A stretch of DNA of 64,000 bases from a virus: IMG/VR virus record IMGVR_UViG_3300025671_000044, positions 1 to 64,000 of that record. One strand, given 5' to 3'. A program made the position numbers and the translations under genes. This document shows positions 8,063 through 15,580 of the stretch, piece after piece; within the stretch, counting starts at the first letter, position 1; every line of letters begins with the position of its first letter. The notes beneath the pieces are model-generated. The model saw only the letters and a list, made by a program, of their open reading frames with translations, was not told the DNA's origin and searched no databases.

Positions 8063-8364
8063 ACTTCTATATCTATAATTTGTCCTTGGACTTCTAATTC
8101 GCTGACTGTGCTTAGATCTCTGTTGTATCTAAGAGCGGCCTGCTGTCTAAGATCAGCAATTTCTTGCATACGATCTTCTATTGCTTTTTGCCAAGCTAGT
8201 TTTACTTCTGTCCTGCTTGCTGCTTCAACTACACGTCTACGATCTTTTTCTATAGGAGGTGTAATGTTTTCGCTGTTTGCGTAAACTTGTTGATGTCCGT
8301 ATAGTTGTGCTTGTATTTGTTGTTGCACATTAAACGGTGCCCCGTTTGTAGGTAGTGCTTTCAT
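8059..8364 (-). CDS. Unknown soluble protein, helical and Gln/Arg-rich
   Basis: The 101-residue product starts with a Gln-rich stretch and continues with a long amphipathic helix (about 38-85) rich in Arg, Glu and Ala, so a coiled coil is plausible. A good ribosome binding site (AGGAG) lies before its ATG. It overlaps the carbamoyltransferase by ATGA. No family is recognised. Confidence 0.65.
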   Translation of the reverse strand: MKALPTNGAPFNVQQQIQAQLYGHQQVYANSENITPPIEKDRRRVVEAASRTEVKLAWQKAIEDRMQEIADLRQQAALRYNRDLSTVSELEVQGQIIDIEV

Positions 8365-8365
8365 A

Positions 8366-8467
8366 TCAACTCCTGTCTATTGCCATCTGCATTAATTTTT
8401 CTGGTAAACTACATAACCAAATATATGGCACCCAGAATAGAATGTTATAGATTATTAGTTCTGTCAT
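8366..8467 (-). CDS. 33-residue membrane peptide
   Basis: An ATG at 8465-8467 preceded by GGAGAAAG opens a 33-residue frame. Residues 4-20 are hydrophobic and aromatic (LIIYNILFWVPYIWLC), a likely single membrane helix. Its TGA at 8366-8368 falls two bases before the next ATG, and its 5' end overlaps the preceding small gene by 23 bases. The good ribosome site and tight fit to both neighbours support a real gene; its function is unknown. Confidence 0.5.
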   Translation of the reverse strand: MTELIIYNILFWVPYIWLCSLPEKLMQMAIDRS

Positions 8468-8603
8468 TGTGAACTTTCTCCCAATACTCGTCATTTGTCA
8501 TCAGTGGACGTTTTGCTATTTCAGCTTCATGTGCTATTCTACGTTTACGTGCTTGACGTATACCCCACCAGAAATATAATCGCCAAAATAACTTTGTATC
8601 CAT
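8445..8603 (-). CDS. Small basic protein, unknown
   Basis: The 52-residue product has an aromatic N-terminus (LFWRLYFWWG) followed by a strongly basic stretch (RQARKRRIAHEAEIAKR). Its ATG at 8601-8603 overlaps the TAA of the DUF2061-like gene (TAATG), a classic coupling arrangement. It may be membrane-associated. No family is recognised. Confidence 0.5.
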   Translation of the reverse strand: MDTKLFWRLYFWWGIRQARKRRIAHEAEIAKRPLMTNDEYWEKVHNDRTNNL

Positions 8604-8818
8604 TATGCGTTTTTTGATATCCATAACCTATCCAATACAAAAAACCATACAGCATTTAACAAAGGTTCTACTACTGCATCTGTTAATGCAATATAAAAAG
8701 GTGCACCTGTAAAATACATAACACATCCAGCAGCAATAAGAAAGTGTCCTATTGTGTATACTATAGTGCGTAACAGTGTGCCTTTTAGTGCTTGATATGA
8801 CCTTGTAAATTCACTCAT
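8603..8818 (-). CDS. DUF2061-like small membrane protein
   Basis: The 71-residue product has two hydrophobic segments (about 18-38 and 43-62) joined by a short loop, with the ending VVEPLLNAVWFFVLDRLW typical of DUF2061 proteins. These are two-helix inner-membrane proteins of unknown role, also found in marine phages. The start overlaps the stop of the gene upstream (ATGA). Confidence 0.7.
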   Translation of the reverse strand: MSEFTRSYQALKGTLLRTIVYTIGHFLIAAGCVMYFTGAPFYIALTDAVVEPLLNAVWFFVLDRLWISKNA

Positions 8819-8937
8819 TTGTAAATAAACGGATCTCTTTTTCTTAATTCTTTTAGACGTTTTCTATATCTACGTTCTTCTTGTATTTTTGTATAAGGCC
8901 AAATAAGTATTTGCCAAATTTTCTTTAAGTAAACCAT
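8815..8937 (-). CDS. 40-residue basic peptide, unknown
   Basis: An ATG at 8935-8937, inside the last codons of the primase gene, opens a 40-residue frame that ends in TGA at 8815-8817 overlapping the next ATG. The product has a short hydrophobic start (IWQILIWPY) and a very basic body (EERRYRKRLKELRKR). It keeps the chain of overlapping frames unbroken between primase and the DUF2061-like gene, the main reason to accept it. Confidence 0.5.
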   Translation of the reverse strand: MVYLKKIWQILIWPYTKIQEERRYRKRLKELRKRDPFIYK

Positions 8938-9917
8938 TTTTTAGCTCTCAATCTAATTTTAAGTGGCGAACTCTCTGCTGAATTCGCAATACTGTATAAT
9001 GTATATAGCCTTCCATATTTTGCTACTGCATCACCTATGTCATTTATTCCTATATCCCAATCTGGCATACTAACATGCCAACCTCGATCAATAGCTTGTT
9101 CAACTAGTTTAGCACCGGCACGATCTCTGTCGGGCACAACATATATATCCTTGCCCAGTCTGTTGAGTAGCAGTGCTTGAGCATCATTTATATCACTGCC
9201 TGTAAGTGCGCAACCGTCAACATGTAGCGCATCAATAGGACCTTCGCATAGTATAGTAAACACCTTGTTGTGCCCTTGTTCGTCTAAATTAAACACAAAA
9301 CCTGGCTGTGAGTCAGTAAGATACTTTACTCTATTATCCCCTACTGTGCGGGCTGTATAACCCACTACACGCCCCTCGTAGTAGAAGGGTATAATAAGTC
9401 TATCTCTATAAGCAAGTGTTGGCGACCAGTGATAATCTATGTCCTCAATATTTAAATCACGTTCTAACATATACTGAAAGCAACGTGCGATTCTTTCATC
9501 TAAATGACCAGCCTCTGCCCACATGTGTTTGGACAATGGCTCTGCACCTTCTGGTAGTTGTGTTGTAGCAAATTCAGGTAGTTCAACTCTGTGCTGCTGG
9601 ACTTCTACACCTTCGTTTTCACGCATAACATCTAGTGCTAGTTTTGTAATATCAGCATCAGGTGCGTTTAACCATTCTAACAGTTTCTTAAACTTGTAAC
9701 TTAGATTACGTCCTGGTTGCCAACTTGCTTTGAAGCCACAGTTGAAGCAATGATAACTTACCAAGTCACCTTCATATATTACACCGCCACGTCCTCTTGT
9801 GTCTGCATTTTCATTGTTATGCACACAACAAGGCGCATTAAAACTAGTCCACCCACTGGGTGTTGTTTTGCGCTTTGCAGGCAGATATAAAGTCAAGGTG
9901 TCAGATACGATGCTCAT
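8925..9917 (-). CDS. gp61: DNA primase, T4 gp61-like
   Basis: The 330-residue product combines an N-terminal zinc-binding module (C30, C31/H33, then CFNC at 57-60) with a Toprim catalytic core. CEGPIDAL (224-231) supplies the metal-binding Glu, and PDRDRAG (262-268) the Asp pair. Such primases make the RNA primers for lagging-strand synthesis and work with the gp41 helicase of the same unit. Length fits T4 gp61. The ATG lies six bases after a perfect -10 hexamer, so the message may be leaderless. It is the first gene of the replication unit running left to 1161. Confidence 0.92.
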   Translation of the reverse strand: MSIVSDTLTLYLPAKRKTTPSGWTSFNAPCCVHNNENADTRGRGGVIYEGDLVSYHCFNCGFKASWQPGRNLSYKFKKLLEWLNAPDADITKLALDVMRENEGVEVQQHRVELPEFATTQLPEGAEPLSKHMWAEAGHLDERIARCFQYMLERDLNIEDIDYHWSPTLAYRDRLIIPFYYEGRVVGYTARTVGDNRVKYLTDSQPGFVFNLDEQGHNKVFTILCEGPIDALHVDGCALTGSDINDAQALLLNRLGKDIYVVPDRDRAGAKLVEQAIDRGWHVSMPDWDIGINDIGDAVAKYGRLYTLYSIANSAESSPLKIRLRAKKWFT

Positions 9918-9923
9918 AATATA

Positions 9924-9952
9924 ATTATAGCATCATGTAATTACAATGTCAA
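9924..9952 (-). promoter_or_regulatory. Consensus sigma70 promoter of the primase-helicase unit
   Basis: On the - strand TTGACA (9952-9947), a 17-base spacer and TATAAT (9929-9924) match the bacterial consensus at all 12 positions. The -35 overlaps the stop region of the structural gene ending at 9949. The expected transcription start, about seven bases beyond the -10, coincides with the primase ATG at 9917. It should be read early by unmodified host RNA polymerase. Confidence 0.88.
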
Positions 9953-10317
9953 TGATTAAGTTTTATACTTGCGATATTGCCGTCAGTCCAATTTTCTACA
10001 TAAGCTCTTACCCAAACGTAATTACCTGTAAAGTTATAGATAAAACTGCCACTGCTACCGGTATATGTTTGGTCCGTGGCACTTACATCAAACCAGTCAC
10101 CTGTATCTGGAGTGGTTGCCAAACTTGCTTGAATTACAATACGGCCTCTAAAAGTATTGCTCTTACCGTCGCCACTTAGATTGTATTGTATTGTGTGCAA
10201 CCCATCTGCTCTACTGTAATATCCATCGCCTTTGTATTTGTCACCGGTCACTGTTTGCGCACTGCTGTCGCCTGGATGAGATTGTAAAGATAATATTGTT
10301 TCACTATTTGCGGCCAT
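9949..10317 (-). CDS. Probable small virion structural protein
   Basis: The 122-residue product is rich in Gly, Ser, Thr and Asn with alternating beta-like segments (FRGRIVIQASLA, YVWVRAYVENW). This is the composition of a beta-sandwich decoration, fibre-tip or baseplate-appended domain. It follows the 262-residue structural protein at 12 bases and shares its late promoter. AAGG before the ATG can serve as ribosome site. No named family is recognised. Confidence 0.65.
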   Translation of the reverse strand: MAANSETILSLQSHPGDSSAQTVTGDKYKGDGYYSRADGLHTIQYNLSGDGKSNTFRGRIVIQASLATTPDTGDWFDVSATDQTYTGSSGSFIYNFTGNYVWVRAYVENWTDGNIASIKLNH

Positions 10318-10329
10318 ACTGTATTTACC

Positions 10330-11118
10330 TTAATTTCTAATTAGCACCTTAGTGACTTTGTTTGTAGGATCTGCTGTTGCTTTTAGACGTAGGTAACTGA
10401 ACACACCGTTTAGATTAGCAGGAACAGGTTGAGTTTCAGTGCCTGTAAATGTTAATGTATTCAATGTTGTCCAATTATTATTACCTGTGATTTGGTTATC
10501 TAACGTGCCTTGTATTTCAATATCGCCTATATATGCATTAGTGTATACAGCAATTGTATGTAAAGCATCATTTCCGTTTAATCCTGGTTGTGCATCAATT
10601 TTGTTAACATCATCGCTGCCCGCATACCAAGCACTATTTTCTTCGTAGAAATTAGTAATTTCAATACTACTCTTAGGGCCAGGATATGCAGCACCGTCAA
10701 GATAAATTATTCCAGCACTTTCAAAATTTCTATCAGCGTATGTAACTGTGTTTGTTGTTCCGTCTGACATATAGATGTTGTAATGTAGATATTGTTGATT
10801 CAAATTTAATAAATCATTTTCAGTAATAGTTATAGCAAACATTCCTTTTAAACTGGCAGAGCTTCCATCGTCTTGAATTGTGCAAGCACGTTCTAATATT
10901 TTGCTATTGTTTTCATCAAACACTACAATATATGGTGTGTTGGTTACTCTTACTGGTTTTTGGTCTGCGTTTAAATATCTAAACTGAATTGTATTATCTA
11001 TACCTCTATAAATTTTTAATTGTCTACTATACACTGGTCTATACTCCACGGTGAACCCAGAATCGTTAGCGATTACATCTACTTTGTTTTCGACTAAATA
11101 TCTAGGAATAAGTTGCAT
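10330..11118 (-). CDS. Virion structural protein, beta-rich
   Basis: The 262-residue product begins with a segment typical of conserved marine T4-like phage structural proteins (VEYRPVYSRQLKIYRGIDN). It reads as two beta-sandwich domains, about 25-130 and 170-262. The first half resembles the Ig-like N-terminal domains of baseplate or fibre-attachment proteins. A late-type promoter GATAAATA lies 22 bases upstream. The function is inferred from composition and expression context. Confidence 0.65.
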   Translation of the reverse strand: MQLIPRYLVENKVDVIANDSGFTVEYRPVYSRQLKIYRGIDNTIQFRYLNADQKPVRVTNTPYIVVFDENNSKILERACTIQDDGSSASLKGMFAITITENDLLNLNQQYLHYNIYMSDGTTNTVTYADRNFESAGIIYLDGAAYPGPKSSIEITNFYEENSAWYAGSDDVNKIDAQPGLNGNDALHTIAVYTNAYIGDIEIQGTLDNQITGNNNWTTLNTLTFTGTETQPVPANLNGVFSYLRLKATADPTNKVTKVLIRN

Positions 11119-11140
11119 TGGGGATCCTTTTTTGTATAAG

Positions 11141-11148
11141 TATTTATC
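11141..11148 (-). promoter_or_regulatory. Late promoter GATAAATA
   Basis: GATAAATA reads on the - strand (11148-11141), 22 bases before the ATG of the structural gene at 11118, and matches the T4 late element TATAAATA at seven of eight positions. The complementary strand reads TATAAGTA, which may serve the divergent gene at 11152. Confidence 0.6.
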
Positions 11149-11151
11149 GGC

Positions 11152-11526
11152 ATGTTATTAAAAGAAATAGAAGATCAGTATCCGTATATTAGTGTAGTCG
11201 CATATGGCGGACAAGAATACGTGGGCATAATTTCAAATCAAGATCAATTTGTTACAAGTATGTTTGTATATACAGTTTTAAAAACTGAGTATGATAAAAA
11301 ATTACTTTTAGATTTAGGTGATGTCTGGTGGTGGGAATCCAACAGAATGATTCCAATTAATATATTTTTGAAAAAAGAAATTGAAAACTTAAATTATTCT
11401 TTATTAACTATGAACAGTAAAAATGTTAAAATTGTTATTGGACCATGTGTAAATGTAAACAATTTAGCAATAAAAAGAATAAAACGTAAAAGTGTGCAAC
11501 TAATTAAAAAAACTGTTAAGCAGTAA
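11152..11526 (+). CDS. Conserved phage protein of unknown function
   Basis: The 124-residue product begins LLKEIEDQYPYISVVAYGGQ, a beginning I associate with conserved proteins of marine T4-like phages. It has a mixed alpha/beta N-terminal half and a very basic tail (AIKRIKRKSVQLIKK), suggesting nucleic-acid or acidic-partner binding. It is one of the few + strand genes, divergent from the structural gene at 11118 and converging on the mini-DnaE gene, which it overlaps by 11 bases at the 3' end. Confidence 0.7.
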   Translation: MLLKEIEDQYPYISVVAYGGQEYVGIISNQDQFVTSMFVYTVLKTEYDKKLLLDLGDVWWWESNRMIPINIFLKKEIENLNYSLLTMNSKNVKIVIGPCVNVNNLAIKRIKRKSVQLIKKTVKQ

Positions 11527-12076
11527 ATTGTTCACAAATTAAATTCATATGAACTACAACACTTACAGCATATGCAACTGCATGTGCTTTTTTAAAGTAG
11601 TAACTATTATCCTCTGGCTTTTTCCATACTTCTGTTTCGATCGTTTGCCATGTTTCGTTGACAAGATGCCTCTTCGCAGGCCGTATTATCGCTAACACTG
11701 CTGCTAGTTGTTCCACCGATATCGGCTTGAGCTTTCTTAGTATCTCCCCATGTCCGCTGACGTGAAACAGCAAGTTGGTAAAATCGTCGTGCTCCAGTAA
11801 GTCCCATTGTGGTTCCTTTTCCATTAGTTTGGTTAGGTGTTGTTCATCTTTAACATCATTGTAGATACTTACATTCAAAAAGTCAAGTTTGAAATAGCCT
11901 CTGTCTTCTGCTGTTTTGTAATCAATAGTAGCTAAATTGTCCACAGGATTATGAGGACACTCTGTGACATATACACCAGTGTTGTGTTTTTTACCTGTAT
12001 CTAGTTTTGCTACACGATGAGGTATTTTTTCTAATATAACACTGCGATCAGCAAAGTCTATATCAATATCTGGCAT
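11516..12076 (-). CDS. Drastically reduced DnaE-like protein (mini-DnaE)
   Basis: The 186-residue product opens directly with the C-family palm motif PDIDIDF (2-8). It keeps FKLDFLNV (62-69, third catalytic Asp as D65), a VEQLAAVLAIIRP segment and FKKAHAVAYAV (161-171) matching the conserved FNKSHAAAYA of DnaE. So it retains small pieces of palm and fingers in the right order but lacks the GSAGS loop, the PHP domain, most of the fingers and the OB fold. It is not a fragment of the 548-residue polymerase, which has its own copies of these motifs. It may be an inactive or accessory paralogue, or work in trans with another subunit; activity is unproven. Confidence 0.75.
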   Translation of the reverse strand: MPDIDIDFADRSVILEKIPHRVAKLDTGKKHNTGVYVTECPHNPVDNLATIDYKTAEDRGYFKLDFLNVSIYNDVKDEQHLTKLMEKEPQWDLLEHDDFTNLLFHVSGHGEILRKLKPISVEQLAAVLAIIRPAKRHLVNETWQTIETEVWKKPEDNSYYFKKAHAVAYAVSVVVHMNLICEQFTA

Positions 12077-12083
12077 ATCATTC

Positions 12084-12374
12084 CTAAATTAAAAATAACT
12101 GTATCATTGCAATACTGTTCATAACAACAAACCAAGCACACAATACTATTGCAAATGCTGCTTTACGAATCACAGTGCTAATAACTCCAAGTATACTTCC
12201 TAACAAATACATTGGAATAAAAATCTCAGTAGCAGGATCTAAAACTGTAAATGTTAAAACAGCACTTGCTGCAATTAATATTGTTGTTTCTGCCATTTCA
12301 CAATAAAATGCAACAGGTGATAGTCTATAACTTTCTTTACAAAAGTTTACAATATATTTAATCCAATTCTCCAT
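12084..12374 (-). CDS. Small multi-pass membrane protein, unknown
   Basis: The 96-residue product has about three hydrophobic segments (near 25-45, 50-67 and 70-95). A short amphipathic N-terminus containing WIKYIVNFCKE precedes them. It overlaps the nucleotidyltransferase gene upstream by 17 bases. Similar short membrane proteins are common in T4-like marine phages; I cannot assign a function. Confidence 0.65.
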   Translation of the reverse strand: MENWIKYIVNFCKESYRLSPVAFYCEMAETTILIAASAVLTFTVLDPATEIFIPMYLLGSILGVISTVIRKAAFAIVLCAWFVVMNSIAMIQLFLI

Positions 12375-12765
12375 TGCGCCTCATTTCTGCACGGATTTTT
12401 GTTGCACTTATGTTGTGTATTTCTTGGCCTAAGTTATGTTCGGTAAAAGTATAACCAACACCTCTACCATAACTGATATCAACAATATTGGGCACTATCA
12501 TAATAACATATTCTTTGCCGTATGTAAAGCCCTCTTTTTGTAATTCTTTTTTGATATTTTCTTCGACATCTGTAACAATAAATGGGTTATCGTCTTGTAT
12601 CATAGTTCGTCCACCTGAGGCATCTTGATCTTGTGGAACAGTTCTAATCATAATACAAACTTGTCCTGTTTCTGCTAGAGCACGTTTGAATAGTTCTGTA
12701 TGACCTGGATGCCAAGGTTGCCAACGTCCAAGCATTTGTGTAGTAGGTTTAAATCTATCAAACAT
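12358..12765 (-). CDS. Nucleotidyltransferase (NMNAT/NadM-like)
   Basis: The 135-residue product has GRWQPWHPGH (13-22), the H-x-G-H signature of the cytidylyltransferase fold in the GRFQPFHxGH context of NadM-type NMN adenylyltransferases. It also has ISATKIR (about 120-126), the second nucleotide-binding motif. The expected reaction joins AMP from ATP to a phosphate acceptor such as NMN, yielding NAD. It is somewhat shorter than cellular NadM. It overlaps the kinase-like gene by 8 bases. An NAD role is likely but another acceptor cannot be excluded. Confidence 0.8.
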   Translation of the reverse strand: MFDRFKPTTQMLGRWQPWHPGHTELFKRALAETGQVCIMIRTVPQDQDASGGRTMIQDDNPFIVTDVEENIKKELQKEGFTYGKEYVIMIVPNIVDISYGRGVGYTFTEHNLGQEIHNISATKIRAEMRRNGELD

Positions 12766-13183
12766 TATTTCTTTCCATCCATCTTTTCACAACAGGCAAA
12801 AGTTGTTCGTGTGTATCGTTAAACCAATCTTCTACGTGATAATCACAATGAGCAGGTGCTACAAACATTTTGTTTGTATCTTCAAATCTACCTTCTTTGA
12901 TTGTGTCCATCCATACAGTAAAGTCAGCATTGAATTCCATACGTGCTTGATCTGTGGGCGCAACAAAATCAGCAACAGCAATCTTTCCTGCCCGCACAAC
13001 ACCGTCTGCTAGGTAACGCATACGCCACGCTTGGCGCATCCGTCCTTCTGGTGTAAAATCCCAGTCTGCATAATGACTGCGTATTTCATCGGCATTGATA
13101 TGCACACCGCCTATAAGTTCTGCAAACGGTTTAGCAAGGGTAGTTTTACCACTCCCTGGTAAACCAAAAACTAATATTTTCAT
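12758..13183 (-). CDS. APS-kinase-like P-loop kinase
   Basis: The 141-residue product starts with the P-loop GLPGSGKTT (7-15). It continues with INADEIRSH, RMRQAWRMRYLADGVVRAG and a VADFVAPTDQAR segment, the order and spacing of adenylylsulfate kinases (CysC: DGDxxR, then IxPxxxxR). CysC makes PAPS from APS, but the C-terminal part is short and no ATP sulfurylase is seen here. The substrate could be another phosphate acceptor. It forms a tight pair with the NadM-like gene. Confidence 0.75.
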   Translation of the reverse strand: MKILVFGLPGSGKTTLAKPFAELIGGVHINADEIRSHYADWDFTPEGRMRQAWRMRYLADGVVRAGKIAVADFVAPTDQARMEFNADFTVWMDTIKEGRFEDTNKMFVAPAHCDYHVEDWFNDTHEQLLPVVKRWMERNNV

Positions 13184-13782
13184 TTTTCCTCCATCAAGTT
13201 AGGCAAACATATTTTCCATTGATCTTGTATTAAAGCAAAAGTTTTTCGACCATTTATATATACACCGTCTTTTATTTTTTCAACACGAACACTTTTATTT
13301 TCATACAAACTTTGACAACGAGATGCATAGTATTTGTTTTTAAAATGCGCTGGTATATTTTCATTTACTAATATTTGCAATTCCACATCATAGCTTAACC
13401 ATAACAGTTGATTTTCTACTCTGTTGTCTTTAAAAATAACGTAATTAAGTTTTTGTTCTGGCATATAAGGAATACATAATAGTCTTTTTATTCCAGGTTC
13501 CAGTTGCATATAATTTTCTTTTCTAAACAAACATATAGGATCCTCTATTTTTTTATCTACGTAAAGCATCAAAAATAAATCAACCCAAGACTTGTGATGG
13601 GTATCTACAATAATTGCATCTGTGTTATTAAAGGTTTTTTCGATCAGATTGTTCCATCTATTTTGAACTACTAAATGATGAAACTTTTTATAAAAATTGT
13701 ATGAGCTTATTCTGTAAAAATTAAACCAAATTTGTTTTTTAGCTTCTAATATTTCTTGACGAGTTGTGATAGGTAAATTCAT
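13180..13782 (-). CDS. Unknown protein
   Basis: The 200-residue product is rich in Tyr, Phe, Asn and Lys, with no membrane segment or motif that I recognise. A VDTHHKSWVDLFLMLY stretch near residue 60-75 may be a core helix. It overlaps both neighbours by ATGA (APS-kinase-like downstream, zinc-finger gene upstream), so it is an integral part of this unit. Confidence 0.6.
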   Translation of the reverse strand: MNLPITTRQEILEAKKQIWFNFYRISSYNFYKKFHHLVVQNRWNNLIEKTFNNTDAIIVDTHHKSWVDLFLMLYVDKKIEDPICLFRKENYMQLEPGIKRLLCIPYMPEQKLNYVIFKDNRVENQLLWLSYDVELQILVNENIPAHFKNKYYASRCQSLYENKSVRVEKIKDGVYINGRKTFALIQDQWKICLPNLMEEK

Positions 13783-14474
13783 AGCTGTGCCTTCGCAGCT
13801 ATTGTTTTTACAAGTTCTACATCTTTAGATTGTCTTTTAAAACGCATAGCCCAATGACTTGGATCTAACACACTTCCAAGCATGGTTAATTGTTCTTCAT
13901 TTAAATTAGAAAGTGCTTGTTTTCCGCTTTTACAATTTAAAACAAGCCACGGTGATATTTTTCCATCTTTAATATCCCATGTTAATCTATTACTACTTAC
14001 ATATGAAAAATAATGATTGTATACACTTGACTTTTCTTTAGCCCAAGATTCCATTGTGCTAATACTACGTTCTAGTGCTGTTTCAACTCCTTCTTTGCGT
14101 ATTAAATTTATTGCATAAGATTCATACAACTCGTTTCGACACCAGTGATCGAGTTTAACATTACTTGTAACTACGTAATCAATATACTTGTCAGGATACA
14201 GAGGACGCACATTATTAACAAAACTACCAAACTTAACAAAGGCATTGTAGAAGGATGATTTAACAAAGTCTTCATATGTTTTTTCATTTTTGTGTCCTGC
14301 ACTTAATTTATAAAATCTTTGGAATGCATAAAAACCTACCTGTGTTGGTTTTTCATCTTTTTGCAGCCAACGTCTCTTAGGCTCACATACGTGAGCTAAC
14401 AGTGTGCTTTCTTTTACATAACTTTTTCCACAGTATTCGCATGTGTGTTTAGATGTCGACTTTGTCAAATCCAT
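13779..14474 (-). CDS. Zinc-finger protein of unknown function
   Basis: From the ATG at 14472-14474 the product has 231 residues. Right after the start comes a C2H2-like finger, CEYCGKSY followed by LLAHVCEPKRRW. The rest is helical and may recognise nucleic acid or protein. The frame runs on upstream to a TTG at 14522, but the ATG start puts the finger near the N-terminus and shortens the overlap with the previous gene to 26 bases, so I prefer it. It is found beside the 156-residue gene, and the two probably work together. No named T4 homologue is recognised. Confidence 0.7.
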   Translation of the reverse strand: MDLTKSTSKHTCEYCGKSYVKESTLLAHVCEPKRRWLQKDEKPTQVGFYAFQRFYKLSAGHKNEKTYEDFVKSSFYNAFVKFGSFVNNVRPLYPDKYIDYVVTSNVKLDHWCRNELYESYAINLIRKEGVETALERSISTMESWAKEKSSVYNHYFSYVSSNRLTWDIKDGKISPWLVLNCKSGKQALSNLNEEQLTMLGSVLDPSHWAMRFKRQSKDVELVKTIAAKAQL

Positions 14475-14919
14475 GTTGCTCAGCAAGCTCTTTGATTTCT
14501 TTTTTTGTAGATATTCTAGCAAGTGTTTCTACCTCATCCATTTTCATTTCTGGATATATTTGTGCCAACAGTTTTACGGCTTTACTGCTGTCGTCTTTCT
14601 TTTTCTTCAACCCTATCCAAGGATGGAATTGTTTCTTTCCTGTTTTGCCAGCAACACATAATAGTTGCCATTGCAGTTTAACATGATTGGTGCCGCCTAG
14701 CACATTCCAATTTTTATTGTAGTATTCATTAATCTTAAACACTGCAAGTGCAGTTTTTTCATAGTTGCCTTTAACACTGCTGATATAACGATTGAGATTC
14801 CACAAATCGCCTTTGATATCTTTCTTGCCATCTTCGCCGGCAGCATCATACAGTTCTTTGAAGCCCATGTCAATGCTTGGGATAAGTTCTTTGAATAAGT
14901 CTAATTCTTTGTTAGGCAT
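14449..14919 (-). CDS. Conserved-type phage protein of unknown function
   Basis: The 156-residue product has the segments LIPSIDMGFKELYDA, WNLNRYISSVKG and FHPWIGLKKKK, which I associate with a conserved protein of marine T4-like phages without a known role. It is basic in the middle and helical at the C-terminus (KKEIKELAEQHGFD). It overlaps kdsB by 8 bases and the zinc-finger gene by 26. Confidence 0.65.
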   Translation of the reverse strand: MPNKELDLFKELIPSIDMGFKELYDAAGEDGKKDIKGDLWNLNRYISSVKGNYEKTALAVFKINEYYNKNWNVLGGTNHVKLQWQLLCVAGKTGKKQFHPWIGLKKKKDDSSKAVKLLAQIYPEMKMDEVETLARISTKKEIKELAEQHGFDKVDI

Positions 14920-15580
14920 TTTGTTTGTGCCACTTCACTACATCTTCTGGAGAGTTGATTTCGATGCCATCAAACTCTACTTCTACTACACCAATTTTTT
15001 GTCCGTTTTGTATCCAACGCAATTGTTCTAGTTTTTCAATATCTTCTTCTGGAAACTTTGTGCTTGTTGTATAAACAATCTTTGACTCTCTGTTATATCC
15101 GTATACACCCAAATGATGATCTCCATATTCTAAACTAGCACGTAAGAACCAATGCGCTCTACCTCTGCTGTGTATCATTTTAACACTGTTTGGATCATTT
15201 CGCAAGTTAAAATCCATTGGTGTATAAGCAGTTGCTACATCGCTGTGCTGTAATGCGCCTTCTACAGCACGGATAATTTCAGGTGTAATGTCAGGCATAT
15301 CGCCTTGCACATTTATATATCTATCATATTGTAAAACTTCATCAATAACACTCATACACCTGTCGGTGCCATTTGCCAGTCTGTAGTCTGTCATTATAGC
15401 ACGATCACCAAACAATGCCATTACTTCTTCGCTGTCAGCCAATACATATGTATCCAATCCAGTCTCAACACATCTGTCATACACCCGTTGAATCAATGGC
15501 ACACCGTTGAGTGGGCAAAGCATTTTACGTGGTAATCTTGTGGCATTAAGTCTAGCGGGTATTAGTATTGCTGTGGTCAC
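14912..15580 (-). CDS. kdsB: CMP-KDO synthetase (KdsB-like)
   Basis: The 222-residue product has the family pattern IPARLNATRLPRKML (7-21) for CTP binding, then TDYRLANGTDR and VQGDMPDI (metal and sugar site). Later come SLEYGDHHLGVYGY and EKLEQLRWIQNG, all typical of 3-deoxy-manno-octulosonate cytidylyltransferase. The enzyme activates KDO with CTP to CMP-KDO, the donor for KDO transferases. It is about 25 residues shorter than E. coli KdsB. It overlaps kdsA by ATGA, so the two sequential enzymes are coupled. Putative KpsC/KpsS-like transferases lie at 23-27 kb. Confidence 0.88.
   Translation of the reverse strand: MTTAILIPARLNATRLPRKMLCPLNGVPLIQRVYDRCVETGLDTYVLADSEEVMALFGDRAIMTDYRLANGTDRCMSVIDEVLQYDRYINVQGDMPDITPEIIRAVEGALQHSDVATAYTPMDFNLRNDPNSVKMIHSRGRAHWFLRASLEYGDHHLGVYGYNRESKIVYTTSTKFPEEDIEKLEQLRWIQNGQKIGVVEVEFDGIEINSPEDVVKWHKQNA

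Noticed and set aside
11516-12076. Considered as a broken-off piece of the 548-residue DnaE-like gene
   Set aside because: Both genes carry their own palm Asp motifs, lie 6.6 kb apart and the short one is an intact frame, so it is a separate paralogue rather than a fragment.
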